From: Larus michahellis
Taxonomy: Eukaryota > Chordata > Aves > Charadriiformes > Laridae
Assembly (NCBI RefSeq): GCF_964199755.1
Contig: NC_133910.1
Location: forward strand, 13,276,711-13,340,710
Length of the DNA: 64,000 bases
Direction: 5' to 3'
A program made the position numbers and the translations under genes. Below the pieces are notes generated by a model. That model was not told where the DNA came from. It did not search any database and saw only the letters and a program-made list of their open reading frames with translations. Shown here one piece after another: positions 10,433 through 20,520 of the stretch. How positions within the stretch are numbered: position 1 is the first letter of the stretch; every line of letters begins with the position of its first letter.

Positions 10433-13400
10433 TTCAGAGAAATGTGATGTCTTTGTAACACGAAAGTGAGACAAGTGTACTCAGACAGGAGATGCTTTCC
10501 TGTTTAAAAGACCTGTAGAAACACTCCACGATCTGTTTGCTGGCTTTTTTTTAATCAGATAAGCAGTAGTGGCAGAGGAGGTGTTCCAGGAGCACACTTA
10601 GGAGAGGAGAGAAGGCTGCCCTTTCCCCTGTCATTTATACGCAGGGACACTTCTGCTCCTGTCTCAGGTCACGCAGCCACGTTGCTGCCACCTTCCCTCC
10701 TGTCCTTTGTGCGCCGGGGCAGAGTCTGTCCCTGGACACTGACTGTTAATCAGATATTGCCACCTGGAAGGAAGGAATCTCCCCGAGTGCAGTGCAAGTG
10801 GTAGGATTGTGGAGAGCTCTTCAGTGTAATGACACATGGTCCCTTTGGGGCAGAGCTCATGGGCACAAAACTTCATGTCAAAACTCCTAAGTTTGGGAAC
10901 AAACGTTGTCACGGTGGGAAGGAGCCAGCGTGGAATCCAGCAGTCGCCAAACTTCTCCTTGCCTGCAGCGTATTGTCATACCTAATTATAAGACGCAGAG
11001 TATGTATGAAATGTCTCACCTCTCTGAACATTAAAGCCTTTGCAGGCTCTTGCTAACGCTTGCCAGCAGTAACCTGCTTTCGGGGTTCTCCCTGCTCTGG
11101 CTGGGCCTGTTGTGGTACGGCCCAAGCTAATGGATTTCACTTCTTGCTTTTCCCATGTGCCTTTTTACTTGTTTATCGGCACAGAATTGGGACTGCTGAG
11201 AAAAAGGGGTGCGGTGTGGCCCCGGATGGGCTGAGCACTCATTCCCCGTTGTCCAGCGTGTGTGAAATGGAAGCCGAGCTCTAGTGAGGTCCGTGACAAA
11301 CGCCCGCTTTGAGTTGGCGAGGCGGGGGGGCTGCGGGGGGCAGAGCGGTGCTCCCCGAGGCCCGTGGGAGACTGACAAACCCCCGCAGGACCGACAGGTG
11401 AGCACCCGCCTCCCTCTGCCCGTGCCCCTGACTGTGCTGCTCCCAGCAGCTCCCGTAGCACTAAGGCCAAGCGGTACGTGTGGGACAACCGCGCAGAACC
11501 TTGCCAAAACACAGCTTTTCTCTGCCTTCCTCAAGGCAAGAGATGAGGAGGAGCAGCCCACCCATGACCCAAGAAAGCGCCCAAATCCAATGGCAATTTC
11601 AGGTGCTGGGAGGGAAAAAGTACTGAAAAAGCAGCATAACCAGGTGAAAATTATACCCACTTTGTGAATACAGAATTGAGGGCACCTACTTCGGGCTGTA
11701 GTGAGTCATACTAAGGGCTGTAGGAGGGAAACAATCAGCCCAAAAGTGTTTGGTTTCTGAAGTGAATGTAACTTTTGAGAACTAAAATGATTTTTTTTCC
11801 CCTCACAGGCAATTACCAAACATGCTGATTTTACTGCAGTGCTTTTTTGAACTCTTAAGAAAGATGTTTAAAAGGCTCAAGTATAAAATTAACTGTGGTT
11901 TTGCGGAGAGAATGAAGGTGCAAACATTTATTAGATTAAGATAAAATAACAACAAAGCCCACCTGATTTAGTTGTGATTACTGTTTGGAAGAGCAATCAG
12001 GTTTAAGGCAAATGTCAACTTAAGCAGAAAAGAAACCCCTGAGGATGAAAATGACTCAGAGAGAGTGATGCGGAGAGTGTAAGTTTGGGAAGAGCTGATC
12101 TTGTGCATGAGGGGAAAATATATGACCTTTTCCTGGCTGACTGTCACGTATGAATTAATAGGGGCTATTGGCAAATTCATAATAATAGGAATAAAGGCCA
12201 ACAGCGCATCAGTGAGACGCTGGGAAATCTCATTGCTGTCTCTATTAACTGGGCATGTAGTGTTGCAAACAATTATGAATAATGGGTTTTTAAAAAAAAA
12301 AAAGCTAGAATGCCATGTTCTTTCAGCTTCACCATCTTTTAGCAGATAGCTCTGGATTACTTGTGTGATTAGGGAAAAGGAGATTGTTAAACAAGAAAGA
12401 GAAAGTGGTAAAAGAAATGCCCTCGCACCTGAAGCTAAGCCAAGTTTGCTCTTAATAAACTCGAAGGCCAATGTGCAAAATGTGTTTGAATTGTAGCTGG
12501 GTCAGCAGGAACCAAATTGTGCCCTTATTTACAGTTCAGCAGCTCTGGATCTGCTCTGAGCTGGCTTTATCCTCGTGCATCACTCAACTCGGGAAGAACC
12601 TCGTAGGTTTGGAGTTAATTTTACTTGCCTCAAAGCGTCTCTTCATCAGGGCAGGGTGTGGTACCTGCCGCGGAGGAGGGATGTTGTGGGTGCCGAGGCT
12701 CCCGGGTCCCCCGAGCACCCGAATGCTGGCGGAGCTGCTGGGGGTCACAGTGGCTTCCCCTGGCACAGCTCTGGTGTGGAGCTGGCGGACGTCACCCTGA
12801 ACTGCTCCTGAATTTGTCCCCTCTTGCTCTGAGGTACGTGCCGTGTGGTGCGGGGGGCCTGGCTGGGTGGGATCTGCCCCCGCAGCTCGTGATGGCGCGG
12901 AGATCGGCTCTTGGCAGTGGTTGGTGAAAGAGCAACTTCGTTTGACTGCACCGGCGTTGGCGTTGGTCAGGTTTGCTTCCTTACCTTAGTTGTGGTGAAC
13001 TGTAGGGGCCTTGCTGCCCTGCAGCCTGAGGTTTCTGCATTTGGTCTGCAAATAATGTCACTATGGAGCTTTTATATAAAGCTTCCTGTGGGTCAGACCT
13101 GGAGTCAGTTTGGGTTTGCCTTCCTTGCTGCTCCTCCGCTCCCTGCTCTCGTGCCTGGGGTCCTGCCTCTCCCCAGGGGGGCTCCTGTGCCTTCTCTCAG
13201 CTCTCTTCCATCTCTGTGTCCTTTCGTGGTGATAGGAGCCCCCATCCTCCCCTCCTCTGCAGCTGGAACATCTTGAGTTTACACTCCGAGGCTTCGGGAT
13301 AGGAAGAAGTGAGGAGGTCACCTGGGTACCAGAGTCACAGTTGAACACCCACTTTGGGTGTCTAGGTCAAACACAAGACACCTTAGCAGTGGCAGCCCAC

Positions 13401-14520
13401 CACTGAGAAGCACCCGGTAAATAAGCAGGGTAGAAAGCAACAGAACTTCCCTGTTTACCACAATTTATTTTCTCTGTAAGCCTAGGGAGAGGACAGGAAA
13501 AGCACCGATTGTTCTGGGCTTTTCATTCTGGCATAATTTTGGTGTTCAGATGAAACCATAAAATATCTCAGCTAGAAACAATTCTGCTGATTTCATTGAA
13601 TTTCCGTGTGCTGGCATGTTCAGAGGAGCAGCTTTCGTTCTTTGTCTGCTCCCAGGGTGGTGTTCCTGGTTAAAGCTGTGTTGGGAGAGGAGGAAGATGG
13701 CCCTCAAGCTGGGTGAAAGCCCAGAAGGTGCTTGAGAGCCAGGACTGTGTTTGGTCCTGGCAAACCCACCGCACTAACTGGTTTGTGTCTTGGATCCAGA
13801 GCCTGGAGCTGATAGAAACCAACCACCAGCAGCCTGTCTGTTGGAGTCTCTGTATCCCGGGAGAAATTGGTGGAGCAGAACCAGTGCAATATAGCAAAGG
13901 TTTCCTCAACAGAACTGGTGCTCCTTCTCAACTGCACCGTTTTTACTGCTTCGTCAAATTTCACCCCAGCACAGCTTGTCCCAGCCCTGAGGACCCACCA
14001 GGACCATGCCTGCCTGGTACCAGCCTCTGGAAATGAGTAGAGTTTCCAGCCTGGTCTGGGTCTGCTGTAGGTGCGGGACCGGTGCTGGTGGGTTCTGCTG
14101 TTGGGCGGCGGGGTGCCGCCTCAGTCCCCACAGACGAGCTGGAGGCGAGGCTGGTCCTACGGCAGCTTTTGAGGCTGCTGAGATCCTCCCGCACAAGATG
14201 CTGTTCTTGTGGCAAGCGCGGTGCGCTCTGACGAGAGCCCACAGCGTGTGGTGTCTTCCCTAAACTGATTTATTTTGAAGCTTGCCGTGCTTGAGATCTC
14301 CCTGGAGGAGATGGCTCCAGCCCTCGCTTCCCCCCTGCTCTGTTTCCTTCCCGGCCAGACCCAGCACAGCCGTTCCCCCTTCCCAGGGCAGAGGTTTCCT
14401 CGGGGCTCTGCCCCGCTCTCTCCTACCGTCCTTGTGACCCAAACCGGACCCCGTCACTGTGTGACAGCGCTGGCTCAGCCCCGCTGTTGCAGAAGAGTTT
14501 CCAGCTTCTTCCAGATGTAA
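10433..14520. other. Intergenic region between convergent DDX31 and BARHL1
   Basis: No gene is recognised. Two CpG-rich patches (about 11.28-11.52 kb and 12.65-12.96 kb) hold long open frames on both strands, as expected of GC-rich DNA without stops; none matches a protein I know. An AT-rich, possibly conserved segment lies at about 12.09-12.30 kb. The rest looks like unique intergenic sequence. Confidence 0.6.
12090..12300. promoter_or_regulatory. Candidate conserved non-coding element
   Basis: An AT-rich stretch with several homeodomain-type cores (GAATTAATAGG, CATAATAATAGG, CAATTATGAATAATGGG), no repeat character and no coding frame. Composition and motif density resemble developmental enhancers near homeobox genes. 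This is inference only; conservation could not be tested. Confidence 0.3.
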
Positions 14521-14830
14521 AATGGCAAATTTAAATATTGCAATTACAAACGTGTAACGAAGGCTTGTACTTCATTAATGTAAGAGGAGGAACCTGCTAC
14601 GGCTACAAGGACAATTAAATATTAGAGAATGTCTTTGATTCACATTCCTGCTGTGTAAATGGAAGGAAGGTTGCTGTATGCTCCTTGCCTTTGCGCTCAC
14701 AAAATGAAAAGCACACCCACTGCAAGTTGTCCTTTGATAGATTTTTAATATGATTTTAAAGAGTTTTGTTTGGCCTCATTCTTATTCAATGAGATTAATT
14801 TAAAGCACTTATCCCCTGGGTTTAAGTCAA
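14521..14830. promoter_or_regulatory. Candidate BARHL1 3' flanking enhancer, AT-rich block
   Basis: After GC-rich DNA the sequence turns abruptly AT-rich, with TTAATATG, GAGATTAATTTAAAG and TTCATTAATG, then reverts to a CpG island near 14.83 kb. It contains ATTTAAAGCACTTA (14798-14811), repeated exactly at 15449-15462. Mouse Barhl1 is known to use downstream enhancers for inner-ear and CNS expression and autoregulation, so this position (about 1.8-2.1 kb past the stop) is suggestive. Function is inferred. Confidence 0.4.
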
Positions 14831-15252
14831 TCCATGTAGGATTTGGGACGGGGGTTTGTTGCCCGGGGAGGGGGGTTGTTTGCAGGCCTCTCTGAAAGAC
14901 TCCTTTCCCACTTCATTAACCCCGAGCTGGGAGCGACCCCCCCCCCTTCCTCCTCCTCCTCCTCGCCCCAGCCGAGGCCCGGGGATTTACCAAACTCCCC
15001 CATTCACATGCAAAGGAACAAGCCCCCTCCACAAAGGCCGGGGGGCTCTCGCCTCCAGGCGTGGCTGTGCATTTGGCCGAGCCGACAATAACCCCCCCCC
15101 GGCGGGGCTCGGGGGTGCCGGGGCCAAAGCTCCCGGGACGGAGCCGGGCCGGGGGCATGGGGCTGGGACCCGGCCGCGGGGAGGGGACGCTGTAGGGCCG
15201 GTGGGTGTCGGGGCGGGGGGGCGGCTCTGCAGCCAGCCGGGCCCGCCGGCTG

Positions 15253-15292
15253 CGGAGGGCCGGGGGGAGCGGCGGAGGGCCGGGGGGAGCGG
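15253..15292 (+). repeat. Short GC-rich tandem duplication (20-bp period)
   Basis: CGGAGGGCCGGGGGGAGCGG occurs twice head to tail in the CpG island downstream of BARHL1. Two copies only; no function inferred. Confidence 0.85.
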
Positions 15293-15399
15293 GGAGCCGG
15301 GCGGGCTGAGCCCGCAGCCCATCTGTCGGCTCCCCGAGACGGCGAGCCGCTGCCCGGCTGTCCCGGGGACCAGCTGCCGGGCTCGCTGGCCGCGGCCAG

Positions 15400-15495
15400 A
15401 TGAGCGACACTTTTAAAGGGTGGAAACAATCCATTTTCCAAAGCGATCATTTAAAGCACTTAGGCAATTATACACTTAAGATTAGCGTTAATAAT
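15400..15495. promoter_or_regulatory. Candidate BARHL1 3' enhancer core with TAAT/CAATTA sites
   Basis: A roughly 95-bp AT-rich island inside GC-rich DNA. It contains ATTTAAAGCACTTA (15449-15462), GGCAATTATACACTTAAG and GATTAGCGTTAATAATTCACC-like homeodomain cores. It lies just past the probable BARHL1 poly(A) signal. The exact 14-base match to the block at 14.8 kb and the contrast in base composition suggest selection rather than drift. Enhancer activity is inferred. Confidence 0.45.
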
Positions 15496-15779
15496 TCACC
15501 AGCGCCGCGGCTACCACCGCGCCGGCCAGCATCGCCCCGGTCCCGTCCCCCTCCCCGCCGCCCCCAGCCCCGCGGCGGAGCGGCCGGCCCCGCATGCCGG
15601 CACTGGGGCCGGCCCGGGGGGAGCCGAGCCCCGGATGGGGGGGGGTCCCTGCGACGGGAGGTGGGAAAACTGCTCTTTGCTTTTCCCTTTCCCTCGGCGG
15701 CGGCTGAGCCGGCAGAGCAAACAAGCAGGAGGGGAAGAAAGGGCCGGCGGAGGCGAGACCCGTTTGTTTGTAAAGAAGT

Positions 15780-15785
15780 TTTATT
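15780..15785 (-). terminator. BARHL1: BARHL1 polyadenylation signal AATAAA
   Basis: TTTATT on the given strand, i.e. AATAAA in the BARHL1 sense, is the first canonical signal after the stop codon (about 800 bases downstream). The following sequence offers CA cleavage sites within 10-25 bases. Confidence 0.6.
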
Positions 15786-15997
15786 TCCACATTTAAAAAA
15801 GGGGGGGGAAGGGGAGGGGAACGGGAGCGGGAGCGGCCGCGGCGCCCCGAGCCCCCCTCCCCGCGCCCCCCGCCCCGGCCGGGCCGGCCCCGGGATACAG
15901 ACTGACAAGAATCACTTACACAAATACGCCCTCAGGGTTCACAAATAAATAATTCATATACATTTTGCGCACCGTATTTACATTTCGCCGCTTTTTC

Positions 15998-16017
15998 TTT
16001 TTTTTTTTTTTTTTTTT
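15998..16017 (-). repeat. Homopolymer, poly(A) in BARHL1 mRNA sense
   Basis: An almost pure run of about 20 thymines on the given strand within the BARHL1 3' UTR. Internal A-rich stretches of this sort often cause false 3' ends in oligo-dT primed transcript data. Confidence 0.85.
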
Positions 16018-16451
16018 CTTTAAGTTACGGACGTCCCAAACTCTCACTGCGGCGGGCGGGGGCCGCCAACCTGCCCCCCGTCCCCCGGCCCTTCCCGTCG
16101 CCGGGGCCGGTGCCCCGGGGTCTGTGAGCCGGGGGAAGGCGGAGGGGGGGCTCCCCGAAGTCGCCCGTGGCAGGGGGGGGGCTCGGACCCCCCCCGGCAG
16201 TTCCTGGGGAGGGGGCGGAGAGGCAAAGGCCCCCCGCAGCAGCCGGCCCCTGCCCGTGCTCCCGGCTCAGTCCCCGGCGGAGGGGAGGGCACCGCAGCGG
16301 CCCCGCTGCCCCGCGGGGGCACAAGGGGGTAAAGGCGGCGAGTGCCCCGCGGGGGGGGCGCAGCTCTGCCGGCTCTCCGTCCTGCCGAACCTGCCCTTGC
16401 TTTTTGCATTCTTTATATATATTTTAAAAAAGGAGGGGGGGAGGTCTCATT

Positions 16452-16473
16452 TATATATATATATATATATATT
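16452..16473. repeat. (TA)n microsatellite in BARHL1 3' UTR
   Basis: About eleven TA units, flanked by GC-rich DNA, about 115-135 bases past the BARHL1 stop codon. Confidence 0.9.
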
Positions 16474-16587
16474 TGGGGATGAGCGGGAGTCTGTCGCTTG
16501 CTCGCGGCCCCAGAGGTGGGGTGGCCCCCTTCAGCCCCCCACCCCGGCCCGGTGGGGTGCCGGTGGGGCTGCCCGGGCGGCCGGGGC

Positions 16588-16882
16588 TCACCGGGGCTGC
16601 GCGGCCCGGGGCAGGACGCCGGGCAGCGGGGGCAGGGGCGGCGGGGGCTCGCTGCCGCCCTGCAGTCCGTGGATGAGGATGCGGGGCACCAAGGGTCTCT
16701 GTAGGGCTGGGGGGGGCGCGCTGGGTCCGCGGTACAGGTAGAGAGCGGCGCCGGGGTCCAGGTTGGAGACCAAACTCTGCGGGTAGAAGTAGGGCGAGGG
16801 GAACATCCTCTGGAGGGCTGAATAATTGCCAGCCTCGGCCAGCAGCTCCAGGCCCACCGCCGTCTGCCTTTTCCACTTGGTC
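16588..16882 (-). CDS. BARHL1: BARHL1 coding exon 3 (end of homeodomain and C-terminal domain)
   Basis: A pyrimidine-rich CCCCCAG acceptor precedes 16882. The first base completes the AGG arginine split with exon 2. The exon encodes residues 223-319 to a TGA at 16590-16588. It begins TKWKRQ, the last residues of the homeodomain (recognition helix end), then the conserved C-terminal region TAVGLELLAEAGNYSALQRM followed by FPSPYFYPQSLVSNLDPGAA, recognisable as BARHL1. A proline-rich tail ends in VLPRAAQPR. The whole protein is 319 residues, close to the human BARHL1 length. The long open frame extending upstream of 16882 is intron read-through, not coding. Confidence 0.95.
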
Positions 16883-17267
16883 CTGGGGGACGACAAGCCG
16901 AGAGAGGGTGTCAAGGAGGGAGGGATGCTCCAAAAGCCGCCTCGGGCTCTTTTTACCCGTTGCACAACCCCATTCCCCGGGCTCTGCCTCCTTGTGCATC
17001 CCTTCTCCCCGTCGCTGGCTCCCGGGGCCGGTCCCCCCTGCACGGCAGGGACGGGATGGGGGGGACCAGCCCAGTGCAGGGGGTCGTAGACCCCATTAAC
17101 GGGGCGAGGGAACTTCTCTCCCTGTCGTCCCCGCCGCGGCAGCCCGGTGTGAGCGCCCACGGAGCTTCCCCGGAGGCACCGGAGCCACAGCCCGGCCGGG
17201 ATCCGCTGGCGGGGCGTAAATCCCTGCGATATAAATCGCGACAAACATTTCAGTCCCTCCCCGGGGT

Positions 17268-17325
17268 GTGAATTCCAGATTGCAGATTAACAGCAGATTA
17301 AGAATTGACATCTCGTGTGTGACAC
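17268..17325. promoter_or_regulatory. BARHL1: Tandem GATTA (OTX/bicoid-type) candidate element in intron 2
   Basis: GCAGATTAACAGCAGATTAA contains two GATTA cores in near-identical GCAGATTAA contexts, 13 bases apart, preceded by a related GATTG. K50 homeodomains such as OTX2 bind TAATC/GATTA. The island stands out from GC-rich flanks. Binding is inferred. Confidence 0.35.
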
Positions 17326-17494
17326 CGGGGGATCCTCCGCCCGGCAGCCCCGCCGCTGGGCAGGGATGCTGCTGCCGCCGCGATGCTCCGGCCCGGGGCC
17401 GCCGCGGCCCCGCTCCGCCGCCCGGGGCTCCGGGACCCCTCCCCGGGCCGGGGCGGCTGCGGGTGTAGGGCAGCGTCCCGGGCTTTCGTTTGCG

Positions 17495-17625
17495 GCATAT
17501 ATATATATATATATGCATATTTATATATTTTTTAATATAGATATTTACATATTTATTTATTTATTTAATATATATGCATATATACGTACGTATAAGTATG
17601 CGTGATATATATGTGTATGTGCGGG
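17495..17625. repeat. AT-rich simple-sequence block with palindromes in intron 2
   Basis: An (AT)n run at about 17496-17514 is followed by TTTATTTATTTA-type sequence, the palindrome TATATATGCATATATA (about 17569-17584) and an overlapping TATACGTACGTATA (about 17581-17594). It is flanked sharply by GC-rich DNA. Probably a microsatellite cluster; cruciform or DNA-unwinding behaviour is possible but untested. Confidence 0.75.
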
Positions 17626-17989
17626 ATCTCATGGAGAAGCCCCGGCCCCGGGAACGGGCCCACGTCGGGCCGGGCTGGCCGTGGAGCCGGGCTGGGGAAG
17701 GGGAAGGGGCTGGGGGCAGCGGCCCGGCTCCGGCGTGTCCTTGCGGAAGAGATTTGGGGAGGGGGTGGGGGGTGAGCGCACAGCCCACGCCGCCCCTAAA
17801 CTCCCCCAAACCCCCGACGTGTTGATAAGTCGCGGATCTTTGCAGACAGCGTTGGTAATGAGGGAGAGGAGGGGTTAAAACCTGGGGGCAGCGAGGGGAC
17901 GGGGTGGGGGCTGCGGCCGGGGGTCCCTCGTTTGGTGGCGGTGGCAATGGTCGGCGCTGGGGAAGCGCCGGCGGGGACGCCCGGGTAAA

Positions 17990-18182
17990 TCCACTGAAGC
18001 CATCACGTCTCCAGCCCTTTTACAGATTTGTCGCTGAAGCGCTAAACCTATTTCCACCAGTAAATTATTCATCATAATAATAATTGTGTAATTACTGTAA
18101 GGGGTGTTAATTATTGATGCCCAAAGCAGTAATTGGTATCTATTATTAATGGGCCGATGTGTTATGCTGTTGTGTTTAGCTA
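17990..18182. promoter_or_regulatory. BARHL1: Candidate intronic enhancer dense in TAAT/ATTA cores
   Basis: An AT-rich island in the CpG island, with at least ten TAAT/ATTA cores (overlaps counted) between 18061 and 18155, including the palindromic GTAATTAC, TTAATTATTG, AGTAATTGG and TATTATTAATGGG. These are typical homeodomain sites. BARHL1 is reported to autoregulate in mouse, so self-binding is one possibility; NKX, LHX or POU factors are others. There is no coding potential and, apart from the short CATAATAATAATTG stretch, no simple-repeat character. Enhancer status is inferred from composition and motifs. Confidence 0.5.
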
Positions 18183-18461
18183 GAAGCCCCGTCCTGCCTC
18201 CCCGGCTTTCTGGGGCTGGGGGCACGGATTGTCCCCCCCACTCCCGCCCCAAACCTGCCCTGCCCCGGCATCACTTTTCTCCCCCCAGCTTTGGGATAAA
18301 AGGCCCCCGGGGCGGGAGGGGACCCGCATCTTTCCTGCTGCCAGGAGGGACGGGGTGGCTGTGGGGTGCAAAAGCCCTGTCCGGTTTGGGGGTGCGGGGC
18401 CGGGGAGAGGGGCAGGACGGGACCCGGGCGCTGTGGGCAGGAGGGAACGGTGCATTTTTTA

Positions 18462-18827
<366 letters not shown>

Positions 18828-19564
18828 TTACAACCCCATAAATTTTAACCTCAGCTGCCCACGGGGGACTCCCGGGGTTCCCGAGCCGGGCCTGGACTTT
18901 TCCCGTCCCAGGGGCCTGGGAGAGGGGCCGGAGCGCCGGGCTGTGCTGCGGGGAGCCCCGGCCCGGCCCCGCCGCGCTCCTGCTCAGAAAAACCCCGCAC
19001 GTCCCTCGCCCCGCGTTTCTCACGGGGCAGGACCCTGCTCTGGGTTTGTTCCCCAAAACCCAACGGCTTTCTCGATGCTTGGATAGTTTTTTTTCTTTCC
19101 TTTTTCTCTCCTTTTTTTTTTTTTCTTTTTTAAACCCAAACCAAAACCAACCCAAAATGAAAATTTTACGCCCATATTTTTGGAGGGGAAAATCGCCGGG
19201 GTGACGCTGCTTCTCTCTCCTCGGAGAAGCCTCCATCCTCCCGGGAATGCTGCCGGGGCACGGATCAAACCTCCCTCTCCAGGGCGCACAACGAAATACT
19301 GGGGAAGGGGCTTCTCAAGCCCGTGTCCGTCCTGTTATTTAGCTTAAAAAATTCCGAATGAGACGGGCTGGCGGCGGTTCATTCGCGCGGCCGGTACATA
19401 CGCACCGGCGGAGCGACGCGGGAATTTACATTAGTAAGTGATGGGAAACATAGGAGCAGGAAAAAAAAAAAAAAGGAAAAATAAATCCCTGTTAGTGCTC
19501 GCCTCCCTCATCCTCCTGGAGGAGATTATGTAGCAAAAAGGCTCAGTTTATACAATTCGGCGGC

Positions 19565-19612
19565 GTTTGGTTTTTTTGTTTTTGCTTTTTTTTGTTTTTT
19601 TTTGTTTTTTTT
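19565..19612. repeat. T-rich low-complexity tract in BARHL1 intron 1
   Basis: Runs of T broken by single G or C bases (TTTTTTTG units). In the BARHL1 sense this is A-rich. No further structure seen. Confidence 0.8.
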
Positions 19613-20335
19613 TTACGGGGGTTTATGTTAAATTTACTGGCGGCGGGGGTTAGCAGGGACAGGGCTGTAGCCGAACGCGAGCTGATTTCTCTCTGTAGGA
19701 AGACAATAATCCGGTTAATTGAGCCACCGGGGAGCGAAATCCTTCAACCAGAAATCCCGGCTCTGGCCAAGCAGGCAGAGCCCGAGCCGGCGACGAGCCT
19801 TCGACCGCGGAGACCCGTCTCCGGTTCCCGGGGAAAGCGGCAGCCCCGGCACCGCCCGGGAAGGGGCCGGATCCGGACCGGGCAGGGCGGGGGGTCCCGG
19901 CTCCGCCCGCTCCCGGGAAAGGCCCGAAAGTTTGTGCGGAGTTTTCCGAGGAGAAAAGCCGCGTCCGGCCTCCAGCGCCCCGGGGAAGGAAAATCCCCCC
20001 CCGGCCCCCCGCATGGTCCTCGGCTCCTAAAAAGTTCCTGCTCGCCAAAGGGCTGCGCTCGGTGGCCGCGGCGGCTTTCCCGACCGGCTCCGTCTCTCTC
20101 CCCTGGCTATTCCTAGCTTAAAAAAAATAAATATACATATATATAAATATTACGGGGTTTTTGGCATTTTGGCATGGGCCAAATCCTGCCGCGCCACTGC
20201 GGGTTAGGCCTGGCTCCGCAGCCACTTTGCGGGGTAAATCAGGGGCGTTTTGGCCCAGGAAAGGCTACTTCCAAAGCAGAAAAAAAGGATCGCGTTGGGA
20301 GCGGGGTCGTTCACCCACTACCCCATTGAAGTGGT

Positions 20336-20520
20336 GTTTTTACCCTCATCTACGCGCTGTTTTTACCCTCGTTTAACATGTGGTTTCCTCCCTATTTAAG
20401 GTCTGGTTTCCCGCCCATTTAAACTATGTTTTTTACCCCTTTTAAACAGTGTTTTTTTCCCCGATTTAAGCCGCGTTCCACTCCCTAATTAAGGGTTGTT
20501 TTTCCTCCCATTTAAGCGCT
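20336..20520. repeat. Degenerate minisatellite, 23-bp period, eight units
   Basis: Eight diverged units start at 20336, 20359, 20383, 20406, 20428, 20451, 20474 and 20498 (spacings 23, 24, 23, 22, 23, 23, 24). Each has the form G-T(3-7), a C-rich block of about 5-7 bases, then a TTTAA-like core and about six variable bases. The core (ATTTAAG, TTTTAAAC, AATTAAG) is the best kept part. Unit divergence shows the array is old, while spacing is almost constant. It lies in BARHL1 intron 1. Confidence 0.8.

Larger units (their letters stand above)
15760..16587 (-). other. BARHL1: BARHL1 3' UTR (probable)
   Basis: Sequence following the TGA stop, extending to the first canonical signal at 15785-15780. 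It contains a TA dinucleotide repeat (16452-16473), a homopolymer read as poly(A) in the mRNA sense (15998-16017), an AT-rich block (about 15900-15990) with ATTTATTT-type AU-rich motifs in the mRNA sense, and long C/G runs. The 3' boundary is an estimate about 20 bases past the signal. Confidence 0.55.

Noticed and set aside
11127-11667. Overlapping open frames in a CpG-rich patch (177 and 127 residues)
   Set aside because: Both strands open together, composition-driven, no known motif.
14856-15434. Long overlapping open frames on both strands (up to 186 residues)
   Set aside because: GC-rich, proline/arginine/glycine-biased, present on both strands at once, no domain or splice support; expected of a CpG island.
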